From positions 100,307,704 through 100,371,703 of the forward strand of contig NC_047088.1 of assembly GCF_902459505.1 (NCBI RefSeq): a stretch of 64,000 bases of DNA, read 5' to 3'. Below are positions 20,829-31,530 of this stretch, piece after piece. Within the stretch, counting starts at the first letter, position 1. Each line of letters opens with the position of its first letter. The notes below the pieces were generated by a model. It did no database searches, was not told the origin of the DNA, and worked only from the letters and a program-made list of their open reading frames with translations. Made by a program: the position numbers and the translations under genes. Source of the DNA: Geotrypetes seraphini. Taxonomy: Eukaryota; Chordata; Amphibia; Gymnophiona; Dermophiidae.

Positions 20829-23210
20829 GGGGCATAATAAAAAATACATCTAAGTCCGCTTTGGGCCTAAGTCGCTAGTCACCCAAAGTCTGATATGTCA
20901 AAAGTCCATTCTCAAAAAATATGTCCAAAATATTTCTTTTTTTCGAGAATTGTCTACTTCTACGTCTAGCCGTTTGATTGTCTAGCCTGCTAAGTCGTCT
21001 ATCTTTATACCCCATTCTTGTCCACAAATTCACCCAAGTCAAAAATGCCTAGAACAAGACCTTTTGGACGTGGAAGGGGTCAGCAAAGTGATGGACTGGC
21101 CACCCAGACATGGCAACAGGGCATAAGAACATAAGCATGGCCTCTGCCAAGTCAGTCCATGGGTCCATCATGCCCAGCAGTCCGCTCCCGCGGCAGCCCC
21201 CTCAGGTCCATGACCTGTAAGTGATCTTATACCTAAAACATTCTATTCCTTAATCCTTTAAAATCCTGTATGGTAACCCTCTAACTATACCCTTCAATCC
21301 CCTTTTCCCTCAGGAAATCATCTAATCCCATTTTGAAACCCAAAATCGTACTCTGCCCTACCACCTCTTCTAGTAGCGCATTCCAGGTTTCCACCACTCT
21401 CTGAGTGAAGAACTTTCTAGCATTTGTTTTGAACCTGTCTCCTTTCAATTTTTGCAAATGCCCTCTTGTTTTTGTTGGCCCCGCTAGTCTGAAGAATCTG
21501 TCCCTCTCTACCTTCTCCATATCCTTCATGATCTTATAAGTTTCTATCACGTCCCCTCTAAGTCTCCGCTTTTCCAGGGAAAAGAGCCCCAGCTTCTCTA
21601 GCCTTTAAGCATATGAAAGGTTTTCCATGCCTTTTATCATCCTTGTTGCTCTTCTCTGGACCCTCTCGAGTATCGCAATATCCTTCTTAAGGTACGGCGC
21701 AGTACTCCAGATGCGAGCGCACCATTGCCCGATACAGTGGCAGGATAACTTCCTTCGTTCTGGTAGTGATACCTTTTTTGATAATGCCCAACATTCTATT
21801 TGCCCTCTTTGAGGCTGCTGCGCATTGTGCCGCCGGCTTCATTGTCCTATCCACTAAAACTCCCAAGTCCTTTTCCAGTTTACCTTCTCCCAGTACCATC
21901 CCCCCCATCGTGTAGTTATACATCGGGTTTCCTTTCCCTATGTGCATGACTACATTTCTCCATACTGAAGCTCATCCGCCACTTGTCTGCCCACTCACTC
22001 AGTTTGTTCAGATCCCTTTGTAGTTCTTTGCATTCCTCCACAGTTTTAACCCTACTGGAGAGTTTTGTGTCGTCCGCAAATTTTATAACTTTGCACTTTG
22101 TCTCTGACTCCAGGTCATTTATAAATATATTGAACAGCAGCGGTCCCAGTACTGACCCCTGCGGAACGCCACTCGTGACCCCTTTCCAGTCAGAGTAGTG
22201 TCCATTTACTCCTAACCTCTGTTTCCTGTCTGCCAGCCAATTTTTGATCGATCTGTATACTTCCCCTTTCACCCCGTGATTCCACAGTTTCCTTAGTAGG
22301 CGCTCATGGGGTACCTTGTCAAAGGCTTTTTGGAAGTCCAGATATACGATGTCTATGGGGTCACCTTTGTCCAATTGTTCACTTATCCCCTCAAAGAAAT
22401 GCAGTAGATTCATTTGGCATGATCTTCCTTTACAGAAACCATGCTGGCTTGTGAACTTCAGAAAAAGGATGCCACATTAACATCTCACCTAGGTCATGGT
22501 GAGCCTCCCAAAACACCCCCAAAGCCTAATAGACCCACATGTCTACCACCCCAATAGCCCTTATGGCGGCAGGTGTCACCTACAGTATATGGCAGTACAA
22601 TAGAGTTTTGGAGGGTGCACATGAATGCAGTAGTTAGAGTGGCTTATGGGCCTGGATCCTGCTCTCTATGGTTCACTAGCCCACCCCCAGCCTACTTAAG
22701 CCACCTCTGTGCAGCTCTACTAGGCTTTTCTATGCCAGGTGCTGATGTTCTGGAGGCAGGTATGTACATATGTTTTTATTCTGATTTTTATGGTATTGGG
22801 GGGGAGGGAGGTTGTCAGTGATCACTGGGGGGAGTGTGTGTGGTTCTGTACTTTGTGTCTACAGTGGTTATCTGATCCCTTTGGATACCTTCTGGGCACT
22901 TAGATCTGTTTTTAGATTGCCTAAGTCACTATGTACAAGTTCTGTCTAGGCAGTTTCGTTAAACTTTCAGTTATACTTGCAGTACAACTAAGTCTGGGTC
23001 AGCCCACGTCCCGCCCCAATCCCACCCTCACCATTCCTCCTAAAACACCCCTTTCAGCTCTGGGCATACGGCGGCACTGGAAAAGCCTAAGCTGTTTTTA
23101 GATACTTCTAAAACCCGTTTTATCGGCGCTTGGACGACCTGTCTTTTTGATCACCCAAATGCCGATTTAGGTGGGATTTTAGACGTATTCCCGTTTTGAT
23201 TATGAGCCCC
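20829..23210. mobile_element. non-autonomous DNA transposon split by a CR1
   Basis: The left end GGGGCATAATAAAAAAT and the right end, inverted as GGGGCTCATAATCAAAAC, resemble each other. The left part (to about 21120) and the right part (from about 22456) share the themes CTAAGTC, CGTCTA and GACGTA. Removing the CR1 leaves an element of about 1.05 kb. No transposase is seen. No clear target duplication could be read, so the superfamily is open. Confidence 0.55.
21120..22455 (-). mobile_element. CR1-type LINE, RT half, inserted in a DNA transposon
   Basis: The minus-strand frame 22413-21916 begins with the RT palm (PIDIVYLDFQKAFDKVPHE) and includes [20 protein letters not shown] and the catalytic IKFADDTKLS. 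The frame then shifts. 21947-21687 holds ERANRMLGIIKKGITTR-like sequence and ILPLYRAMVRSHLEYC, and 21550-21281 the C-terminus (KTNARKFFTQRVVETWNALL). The 3' UTR ends with the reverse of TTATGTTCTTATG at 21120. It is the longest RT portion among the CR1 copies here, with only a few lesions. The same subfamily ends at 11010 and 46890. Confidence 0.9.
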
Positions 23211-23737
23211 TTATTGTATATAAGAGTCATATACATGTATGACAGGATGGTTTCATAGATCTCTCAAAATCTGAAGGCTACTGTTGTATCTTTTCCCACT
23301 TGAGGAAAGAAAGAAAAGGGTTCTCCAAAAAACAATTTGAAGACTGGCATATGGCCTTGTGTGTAGAAAAGAAAGACACATCCCACTCCTAAAATCCTTG
23401 GAGTACTCTTATGTGTGAAAAGGAAAAGCTGAACACCCTCTCAAAATGATCTTGTCTGCAACAGTTATAGAAATTAATTCCTGGCCAGAAAATTCCTGTT
23501 GCAGTTTAGGAAACTTGGGAAGACAATTTTATTAAAGCAAGCATTTCCCTGAATGTTACTTGTTTTAAAGGTTCGCTTCTGTTGCTTTTGACTGTATGTC
23601 TAGTGTATTTTATTGTATCCCATGGGTGATAAATTTTTAAATAAATAAAAGATATTTAATGTAAAATCATTTTTCCCCAAATATAAACTTTACCTTTCTT
23701 TGAAAATCCCCTTACATTTTATATATCTGTATCTAAC
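23211..23737. other. mostly unannotated, with an L2-like tail at 23570-23660
   Basis: GGTGATAAATTTTTAAATAAATAAA at about 23622-23648 (two short A/T blocks) looks like an L2 terminus. The rest, including GTGTGAAAAGG-type short repeats around 23280-23450, is not recognised. Confidence 0.35.
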
Positions 23738-24070
23738 TTCTCCCTCCGTATTCGCTGTGATAGGGGATTAACAGACTTGTGAATACAGAAAAACCACAAA
23801 TAACTTTTTCATATGTTGTTTGCGGTTTTCTATTAAAAACTATTGTGAATATGGTGATACCGCAAATAACATGGTGGGAGACCTGGCCTGTTCCTGAAGG
23901 AGAGGCAAAACACGGTGAAAAAAGTGCTGGAAATCAGCGATTTTCTCTGTAAAAGCTTGGAATCAGGGATTTCTCATGCAAGGTGATGTAATTTGGGGGG
24001 AAGAGTCAGCAAGCTAAAAACCGCGAATACTCAAAACCAGATTGCTGAAACCGCAAATATGGAGGGAGAA
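23738..24070. mobile_element. 333-bp MITE with CTCCCTCCGTATT ends
   Basis: TTCTCCCTCCGTATTCGC at the left is mirrored by GCAAATATGGAGGGAGAA at the right. Sub-terminal AAACCGCAAATA and CGCGAATA motifs recur. The style recalls pogo/Tigger-type MITEs, but no target duplication is clear. Confidence 0.65.
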
Positions 24071-24545
24071 GAAACATAACATAGCTTAGCATTTATATAC
24101 TGCAAAAACCTTTCAGATCCATGCGACTGACGGTTTAAGTTAAGAGAAGCTGGAACATTAACAGCAAGCTACAAATAATCTTAAGCAAATTAGTCTTTAC
24201 AGGACTTCAGATATGCAAGATGCTACAAAAATTTACTAAATAAGTGAGTCTTTAATAATTTCCTATAATTCATGTAGGATGTTGAAGTAATAAAAAGCTG
24301 GCGAAAAATTGAGTCCCATAGAGCTGATTGATAAGATAGCAATCAATTATGGTATCTTTTATAATGACAACCCCTAACAGAAGGAAATTTGAATAGCCAG
24401 GTAGTCAGTGCTAAATTCTGTAATAAAACATTATATATTTGTTTAGTCTGAAAGACGAACTGCTGTATTTTGAATCAGACGGAGCAATCAAGATTCTTAT
24501 GTAAGCCTTCTAAATGAACAATATTACAGTAATCTAAAATACCCT
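24071..24545 (-). mobile_element. L2-type LINE 3' end
   Basis: The minus strand near 24545-24480 reads ILDYCNIVHLEGLHKN and then LIQNTAVRLSD in a shifted frame, the L2 block before the C-terminus. It is followed by decayed 3' sequence and the terminus near 24080 (ATATACTGCAAAAACC). It has several frameshifts. Confidence 0.6.
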
Positions 24546-26010
24546 CCCACTCCTGTTCCGCCTGGTCACACAAACTGGGAGCCAGATTCCTCAGTGGCAG
24601 GGAGGTTTCCTGGAGAAGGATCTCTCCCCGGTCCAATGCCAGAGCGTCCTGGACCTGTCAAATAAACTTTCCACAGGAGAATAACAAAATCTGGGGTAAA
24701 CCACTGAACAGGTGACTCCATAGACTCTTGCAGGACTTCAGATTGGCTTCTCTTGGGCTCCACAGCATCCACACACCTATATTTTGCGCTTTCACTGTTA
24801 TTGGTCTCCGGGAGGAATTTCTTCCCTGCCACCTGGGATCCTTGCGATTCCTCAGCCTTAGAGGACTCAGAGGAGGCTAAGTCTGAGACTCCCGTGGCAC
24901 ACAGTACATGGATGCTCCTCAGCTGACCATCCAGCACAAAACTGGCATGTTATAGGGGCAGAACAGCTAAGGAGGCCATGCCAGTCAATTCTGAGCCAAA
25001 CTAAGGGGTTTTGAGGCAGATGGAAGTTTTTGAAAAAAAGATAAGATTAAAATCCAAGATGGCCACCAACAGCAATTTTGCACCAAAAACGGACTGTAGG
25101 GGCTCTCCTGAAGATCAAAAAATTCACAGAAAGGGGTTTTGTAGGAGGGGACCCTATCTCTGGTCCCAGAAACCCTGGAAAACAAAAATCTAATAATAAT
25201 AATAATAATTTTATTCTTATATACCGCCATACCCGGAGAGTTCTAGGCGGTTTACATCAATTACAGTAGTATCTGCGTTGACTCACGGATTTACAACAAT
25301 TTATCAGATATAAACAATTTTTCAGATTTTTAAGACCCATTGATTTTCCCCAAAGGGAATAATGGGCTGAACTCTCTGTGCTGTGTTGGTGTCTGCCTGT
25401 CTCAGCTTTTCTGCAGCCTGACTAAATGGAGACCTACCATCTCAAATCCTTTCAGAAGTGATCCAGAACTGGAAATCTTCAGGCTGCCAGTCAGCCCAGC
25501 ACTAAATGTGAACTCAACCCCCATGAATACTTGGGGTGCAACAGGGGGAGATAAAAACGTAGCCAGCTCCATGAAACCCAATGGGATTAACACAGGGGCC
25601 CCACAGCCTGTGCTTAAGCCTCTAATAAATCAGAAGGTGAGCTAGCTCCCAGGGGAACAACCCCAAACTTCATGAATGCACAAAGCAAGCTGGCTCAGCA
25701 GGTTTACCTGGAGGTTGCCCTGCGAGCTGCAGACCAGCCCTGCAGAATCTGCATCCTCTCCAAGGCAGAGGTGCCCCAAATATGGGAACCTCTCAGCACC
25801 AAAGCCTCACAAATCAGATGGAAAATAGCCCGATAATAAACACAAAAACAGAGCAGATCAGAACATACCTTCTCAGCTAGCTTACAGAAGGAAAAACTGG
25901 AGAGCACTATACTCCACTGGTAAACGAGGAGCTGAAAGATTTGATTGACATCCTTCTGCAAGCAACTCAGGTCCAGTGAATGAAGTCACCACAGGGTCCT
26001 ATGTCTTTGC
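24546..26010. other. unclassified GC-moderate segment, split by an L2 tail
   Basis: 24546-25190 and 25336-26010 seem to be one unit of higher GC content. TCCAAGATGGCCACC at about 25052 is a strong YY1-type motif, as found in promoters and in some LINE 5' UTRs. Minus-strand frames 24566-24937 and 25704-25961 have no recognised domain. It may be the 5' region of an unrecognised retroelement, but I cannot show that. Confidence 0.35.
25190..25335 (-). mobile_element. L2-type LINE 3' tail
   Basis: AATAATAATAATAATAATTTT is followed by ATATACCGCCATACCCGG and CTAGGCGGTTTACATCAA, the reverse complement of an L2 end. It is about 145 bp and 5'-truncated. Confidence 0.7.
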
Positions 26011-26039
26011 AACAGAAACCATTGTTTAAGGAGACCTAT

Positions 26040-26150
26040 GTATTTGGGGATTTTGCCAGCTTTTTGTGACCTGGATTGGCCACTGTTAGAAGCAGCATAC
26101 TAAGCTTTATGGACCCTTGGTCTGATCCAGTACAACAATTCCCTATGCTT
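26040..26150 (+). mobile_element. CR1 3' end fragment
   Basis: GTGACCTGGATTGGCCACTG, then GGACCCTTGGTCTGATCC and AGTACAACAATTCC are the last part of a CR1 3' UTR of the subfamily also seen at 2990-3080. It is very short. Confidence 0.65.
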
Positions 26151-26600
26151 CAACTCCACTCCCAGGAATGCCTATGTATGCAGTATACTTCATGAAGAAG
26201 TATATGCTGAGTCAGTAGCATATACTTTAATGCACTATACTTCTAGGCAATTTTATAAAATCTCTGTTTCTGCAAGAAATATCCATACCAAGATGTTAGC
26301 TGGAATGCACATAAATTATAGCATTCTATAATTTACATGTGTGCTTGCATGCTTTGTCAGAATTCCACCCATGCACATACCCACCATCAAAACATGATGC
26401 ATACTTTTCCATTACTTACGGTAGTACTTTTATAAGAGGCCACTGACTAGAATTCCTGTCCCATAAAACTGGGCAGCTCCTTAAAGAATTACAAACACAC
26501 ATACAAAATGAGCTTATTTTATACATTTTCGAGATAGTTTTATAACCAGAATTAGCCCTATCTGTCAATCTCAATGTTTGAGGGAGAATGAAACAAAAAT
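26151..26600. other. unannotated stretch
   Basis: No gene or repeat is recognised. There is a weak local repeat of AGTATA/CTTCATG words around 26190-26240. Confidence 0.4.
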
Positions 26601-27548
26601 AAATCTAGCCCTTTTTTTTCTTTTCTAAGGAACAGGAAGTTGCTTTTCTAGGAAATGGGTGAAGTATCGGCTGAGAACAAAAAAACCCAACCTAAGAAAG
26701 TTAAACAAAAAAAATGAAAACTAAAAACCTGGCTTGTTTTGGTTTCAGTTTGCTTTTTCACTCATGCGAACTGTTCTCGATTCTTCAATATTTTTCCCCC
26801 GGTAGTGGTGCGAGGACAGGAGGTGATGAAATATGATAAATGTAAAGAGAGAGGGAAAAGCCCTGATATCTTAGCTATGGAAAGAAAGAATGCGAGTTCT
26901 TTTGGTATCTTTGTGGGTGTGTGTGGTTGTTTTTGTCGAGAACAATTGCTTCCTGGTCCTTCAGCTGAAATTGAGATCCTCAGCCTTGAGAAGCATGTGT
27001 AAACACTCTGCTGCTTTGTAAACGGACAACAAGCATTCAACTTCCTGGAAAAAAAAATTGTGCTCGCTTTCTTCTGCTTTGATTCTCGGCCTTCTTTCCA
27101 TTTGGAAGTACACGGCGCTTCTATTTTTGGCGTCTGTGGTTAGCCAGCCGTGGGGTAGTTTGCTTTCTTGTATTCCACTCCTGTTTTGCAGGAGTCATTT
27201 CCCTATTCTGGAAGGACTTAGGTTCTTGGGGCAGCAGGGACAGGTTGCTGCTGCTCTCTGTAAGCCTCTCCCTTTTTTCCCTCGAAGAAACTGCTTTGCT
27301 CCTGATTTTAAAAAAAAGCCAGAGGCAGAAGCAACGCCTAGAAGAGAGAATGACAACATAGGAAAATAAGGATATAGTATGGAGAGAACAAAAGAAAACA
27401 AATGTTAATGATTCATTTTCCAGATTTAATTTTGTTTAAAATGGAGAACTATTGTATTTGTAATTTTAAACAAGAGGGGGAACGTAAAAACCCTTTTTGC
27501 TAATTTGGAGGCTGCTATTTTAAGTTTCTTTCCAAGGGCTTCAAATTA

Positions 27549-27685
27549 GTTATTTTGCACATACCAGAAATGAACCTCCAAGCCAGGGTGTACTCTCGGG
27601 AGCAATATCTCTAAATGGGTTAATTTTGCGCATACCACATCAGAAATGAACCTCACTCCTAAACCAGGGTATTCTCTTTGTCGAG
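27549..27685. repeat. imperfect local duplication upstream of the promoter
   Basis: CATACCAGAAATGAACCTCC with CAGGGTGTACTCTCGG (27559-27600) is repeated about 70 bp later as CATACCACATCAGAAATGAACC and CAGGGTATTCTC (27633-27676). It is a tandem duplication with small insertions. Confidence 0.65.
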
Positions 27686-28020
27686 TTCTGGCCGTCTGCG
27701 GAAAATCTGCCGTTTGTTTTGCAAATGAATTCTGGAAGGGAATCTAGCAGATAGTGACTCCAGTTTAACTGTGAGAAACCAATTCTAATAGAACCCCCCC
27801 AGGAAAAATGAGGAGTAAAACCTAGGAAGAGCCACATGGAGTCGCTAAGAAAGAGGAAATGAAATCTTTGCGGAAAACTGGTAAATTCAGTATGTTAAAT
27901 TAAAGAAAAACAAAACAAAACACCTTTACTAAACGAATTTAACCACTTTGTCCTTGCCAATAAAGTTGCTTTTATTCTGCTCTAACAAAAGAAAAAACGC
28001 ATTAACATGGTCCAGGAAGA

Positions 28021-28039
28021 ACTACACTTCCCATCATAC
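28021..28039 (+). promoter_or_regulatory. ZNF143/SBS-type site
   Basis: ACTACACTTCCCATCATAC differs at three positions from the known ZNF143 motif ACTACAATTCCCAGCATGC. This motif is strongly associated with CpG promoters. A partial second copy (GGACTACAAAGCG, minus strand) lies at about 28090-28105. Confidence 0.65.
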
Positions 28040-28149
28040 CGATTTAATGAGAGAAACGAGCTGGCCCAGCCTCTTCCGCATGAAAGCCATTACGCTTTGT
28101 AGTCCTGAATTGACGTCTGCCCACTATTACCGAATAGACTTGAATTTGA

Positions 28150-28306
28150 GGAAAGACTAAAATTTCCGACGTTCCCCGCTCGCCTCAGGATATTGCCAGG
28201 CCCCCTCCGGCGGCCATGTTGGATTTTTTTGTGTGTATGTGTGTGTGAGTGGTGTTGTGTGTGTTCTCTTAAAGGGGGAATGATTGCTGGCAGAAAGCCT
28301 TAAAGG
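28150..28306 (+). other. candidate non-coding first exon
   Basis: The sequence after the YY1-like site ends in CTTAAAGG/GTGAGT, a very good splice donor (GT at 28307-28308). No long frame precedes it, so it would be 5' UTR. The start is an estimate from the promoter motifs. A GT-rich run lies at 28225-28265. Confidence 0.4.
28208..28222 (-). promoter_or_regulatory. YY1-like site
   Basis: On the minus strand CCAACATGGCCGCCG is close to the YY1 core (AANATGGCGGC). Such sites often lie just downstream of transcription starts. Confidence 0.4.
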
Positions 28307-28579
28307 GTGAGTTAGAGGGAGAGAGCACTACACCTCTCCGATTCCAGAGTGGCCTCGGATGTATTGTTCCTAATGAGGGGAAAGCCTTTGGCAGTTTAAA
28401 CTTTCCCATCAGTTCTTTGTTTCTGCTGGAGAGTCATCTGAGACTGAGATTTTGTGGTTGGGGTGGGGGGAGGACTGATTGCAAAGGATTCTGGGGAAGG
28501 AAAGGGTGAAAATCAATTGAAGTACTACTGATAATGCTGATGACAGTAATGATGATAATTAATCCCTGGTCTTTTCCAG

Positions 28580-28685
28580 GAATGCTGGCTGAGCCAGGAA
28601 CCGCCATGACATCACCCAGGAAAGGTGGTCGTGGTGGCACTGGAAGACATGGGCACATAGAGGTCAAGCTAACAAGTTGCAGCAG
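28580..28685 (+). CDS. candidate first coding exon of an unidentified host gene
   Basis: The exon is bounded by an acceptor (TGGTCTTTTCCAG before 28580, with a pyrimidine tract) and a donor (GCAG/GTCAGT at 28685/28686). The first ATG is at 28582. A second, in-frame ATG at 28606 has a good initiation context (CCGCCATGA). The 34 codons begin MLAEPGTAMTSPRKGG and are rich in Gly, Arg and Lys, then read HIEVKLTSCS. The exon ends in phase 2. It sits 273 bp downstream of the candidate first exon in the repeat-poor island. I do not recognise the protein, and the downstream exons would lie outside or in parts I cannot identify. Splice sites and frame are seen. That it is a gene is inference. Confidence 0.35.
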
Positions 28686-29410
28686 GTCAGTGTAATTTCT
28701 TTTTCCCCTGCTTTTGCCTCTTTTCTACTCCCAAGACAAGAACTGGGGTAGAGAGCAAGTGCAAGTGTTCAGGTTTTGCTCTGATGTCAAAATGAATTGA
28801 ACCGGGATTTAGCATCCTGTGTTGCCATTTTCCAGCCCATCTTTGCTATCTTTGCTCATTTGCTATCTCCATTCTGATTAATATATTGGGGGCAGTAGCC
28901 ATGCTCCAAAAATGGACCTGGAAGCGGAGACCTGTGATCAATCAAGTGGCAAAGAGGAGGCTAAAGTCTTGGTTGAGGCATGATCAGAGAGATCTTTTGC
29001 ACAGTCTTGGAGGCAAGGATGTCCTACTGGTGAAACTCAACAGCTTATGGGAGAAAAATGCATGAGAGAAGTGATTTTACCAAAACATAGGCTTACTCTT
29101 CCTCACATATACTTTGTGCTCAAGGCAGAGAATACATTTAAGGGATATTATGTCTGTCATCCATTTGAAGCATGCATAACTCTGTCAGCAGTCAAATAAC
29201 AGTGCAGACAAATGGACTTATGCACACAGATCTGCTGGCAGATTGCATGTCTTGTGTAGTTACAATTTTTGGTGCTAAACATTGTGCTCAGAAAAAAAAA
29301 ATCACATTTGGGAACTTGAGTACTCTATAGTGGTGTACCCCTTTCCCAATCTTTTAAATCGGCAGATGAGAAGTTCTCTCACTTTTCAGAGAAACAGAAA
29401 ATTTCAACAG
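28686..29410. other. possible intron, no repeat recognised
   Basis: A plus-strand frame from 28912 to 29198 (ATGGACCTGGAAGC start) is interrupted by one TGA. It has no recognised domain and no clear splice sites, so it is not called. Confidence 0.35.
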
Positions 29411-29605
29411 AAAATAACTGTTTTGGCCCATCCAGTCTGCCCACTGCTTCCTGCCTGCCTTTTAGTCTTATTTGCTTTATCATTTCCCTTGCTCTCTCAC
29501 TAGGGCACTTTTAGAATAGAATATTTTACCCATTTGTATTTCTCTTTATTGGATTTTGACCCTCAATTTTAAAGCCAAGATCCTCTTATGTTCCTAAGTG
29601 GCCCT
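29411..29605 (-). mobile_element. CR1 3' end fragment
   Basis: TTTTGGCCCATCCAGTCTGCC is the reverse complement of the GGCAGACTGGATGGGCC block found just before the tail of a CR1 subfamily. The rest is decayed. Confidence 0.5.
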
Positions 29606-30097
29606 CAGATGAGAAACAAGCTTATGCTATTGGCCTCTTGTCACACTTAGATTTATGTCAAGGAGAAATTCTTAGATTTCTACCCTGTAAGAAAGGAAAA
29701 ATATACAGTACAATAATTTTCTTGCAGGTATAGGAGGAGTACAATACTCCTCAATTCTGCCTTCTCCCTTGCCTGTCTTATTTCAGGTGTTGTATACACT
29801 CACTTCTTTCTCAGAATTACGGTGCTTTTGCCAGGCTGTACAATGTTTATTGAAGAAGAAATCTCAGAATCGGACAAAACCCATTATTAGAAAGGGAATA
29901 TCATACAAACCTACCATGTTAAAAACAAAGTAGATTTTAGTGATGATACTTTTATACATTTAATAAGGGTTATAGGACACATAAGATTTTAAACCCATTT
30001 TACATAGGTTTCTGACTTCCCTATGTAATGGGATGTCCTGGCTCTTTTATAAAAGGCTTTGTGAAATATAGAACTTTTGTAAACTGTATATTCCAGG
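29606..30097. other. unannotated stretch
   Basis: AT-rich, no gene or repeat recognised. Confidence 0.45.
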
Positions 30098-30349
30098 CAG
30101 GACTGTGGAGTCAGTTGGAAGCAATTTGGGGTGGAGTTGGAGTTGGTAAAAATACACCAACTCCAGCTTCATCATAAACAAAACATTGTAATACAGTATA
30201 TGGTAAATTTATCATTTTATATTTATTTTTTTGTTCTGGATCTAAAATTTTGGTAAATGTTAGTTATATTTATTAGTAATTTAGATCCAGAACAAAAAGC
30301 TTAATAGCAGTCAGAATTGAAGGTTTGGTGTACCAACTCCACAGCCTTG
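30098..30349. mobile_element. 252-bp hAT-like MITE with CTGTGGAGT ends
   Basis: The left end CAGGACTGTGGAGTCAGTTGG and, inverted, the right end CAAGGCTGTGGAGTTGGTAC match. Both recall the widespread vertebrate 'GGCTGTGGAGTCGG' MITEs. Internally, TTTTTGTTCTGGATCTAAA (about 30228) is mirrored at about 30298, giving a central hairpin. The 8-bp duplication is not readable. Confidence 0.65.
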
Positions 30350-30543
30350 GCTGGTTTGGGGGGAAAAAACACATGTATTTTTATAAAATGCTTCTGCATG
30401 CTTAGTGAAATACATGTTCAGTGTGGCATTACTTGGTGGCTTGTACATTTAAGCACCAATTTTGTAACCTACATATGCAAATACTGGTACTCATATATAC
30501 ATGCAATTTTTTGAAATGTGATGCTTACATAATAGCCAATTTA

Positions 30544-30670
30544 GGGCCTATTTTATCAAGCTGCGGTAGCGAGTGCCATGTAGCAGATGCACTGAAGCCC
30601 TTTAAATCCCTATGGGCTTCAGTGCATTTCCTACGCTAGCCTGTGTTAATTTGTTTGATAAAATAGGTCC
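30544..30670. mobile_element. 127-bp palindromic MITE, TTA duplication
   Basis: GGGCCTATTTTATCAA is mirrored by TTGATAAAATAGGTCC and flanked by TTA on both sides (30541-30543, 30671-30673). The centre has CCCTTTAAATCCCTATGGGC, which also occurs in the MITE at 51464-51565. It fits the Harbinger class (3-bp duplication). Confidence 0.85.
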
Positions 30671-30751
30671 TTAGGCCCTGATTCTATAAAGGAAGCCTAA
30701 GCGTAACAAAGTCCCGTCTAAATTTAAGCGGGACTTAGGCTTCCAAACTAA

Positions 30752-31527
30752 GGGCTAGATTCACAAAGCAAACCGATTGTGTGCCGATCGGTTTGCGACC
30801 CCTTTACAATCAAATTTCCCTCTGGCCTGATTCACTTACCTTTCCTGCGATCCGCTTCGTATCCTTGCATGCAAATGAGGTGAAACGCATGCAAAGTAGG
30901 CTGGGACGCGATTCACAACATCAAATTTCAGATCCAACTGAGCTGGCCGATCACCTGAAGAAGTTACTGCTGGGGACCAGTCGAAAACGTCTTTCCGACT
31001 TTCCAGCCCTGCTCTCTGCATGCCCTGCTCTCTTCTCCTGCCTGCTCTGCCCCATGCTCTTCTCCTGCTTGCCGCCCAGATGAAAAAAGCAAAAAAATAA
31101 AAAAAATTAAATAGAAATAAAAAAAATAAAAAAAAAAAGTCGCTGCCCCGAAAACCTCCTGCAGCCCCGACTCTCCCACTGCCCTGAATGCCTGCCTGCC
31201 CTGAAAACTGCCTGCCTCGATCACCTGCCTGTCCTGACTCCCACCCTTCCCCGCAGTGCAAGCCTGTGGTTTTAACCCACGGGCTTTTAAGTGGGTTAAA
31301 ACCACAGGCTTCTAACGTAAAAAAAAGAAAAAAAAAAAATCTAAACCGGGCCCGGAGGTCTAGTGCATGCGCAGACCATCTACAGATAGTCTGCGCATGC
31401 GCGGGAATCGCTAAACAGCGATCCTTGCCTTCAGATAGGGCGTTCCTCCGATCGCTCCCATCTGCATATTTATTTGTTGGGAATTTGTCGGACCTGCCCG
31501 GATCAGGCAGGTTAGTGAATCTCGCCC
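30752..31527. mobile_element. 776-bp Harbinger-like element, TAA duplication
   Basis: The ends GGGCTAGATTCACAAAG and, inverted, GGGCGAGATTCACTAAC are flanked by TAA (30749-30751, 31528-31530). The interior has an A-rich run (about 31080-31140), a cytosine-rich part giving spurious frames, a near-perfect hairpin (AAGCCTGTGGTTTTAACCCA mirrored, 31261-31312) and another around CTGCGCATGCGC (31365-31405). No transposase is present. Confidence 0.85.
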
Positions 31528-31530
31528 TAA

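Larger units (their letters stand above)
26740..28340 (+). promoter_or_regulatory. repeat-poor CpG-enriched island, putative host promoter region
   Basis: In contrast with the rest of the window, no mobile element is recognisable between about 26.6 and 28.8 kb, and CG dinucleotides are visibly more frequent, most densely at 28040-28230. The region contains a ZNF143-type site (28021), a YY1-like site (28208) and a strong splice donor (28306/28307). ACTTCCTGGAA near 27040 could be an ETS site. Together these suggest a TATA-less housekeeping-type promoter, with transcription starting around 28.05-28.25 kb on the + strand. The start site itself is inferred. Confidence 0.5.

Noticed and set aside
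28912-29198. plus-strand frame of about 95 codons with a single internal TGA near the candidate exon
   Set aside because: No recognised domain and no convincing splice sites. The length is not exceptional for this composition.
31261-31312. microRNA-like hairpin (AAGCCTGTGGTTTTAACCCA and its mirror)
   Set aside because: It lies inside a Harbinger-like MITE whose internal palindrome explains it. There is no evidence of processing.
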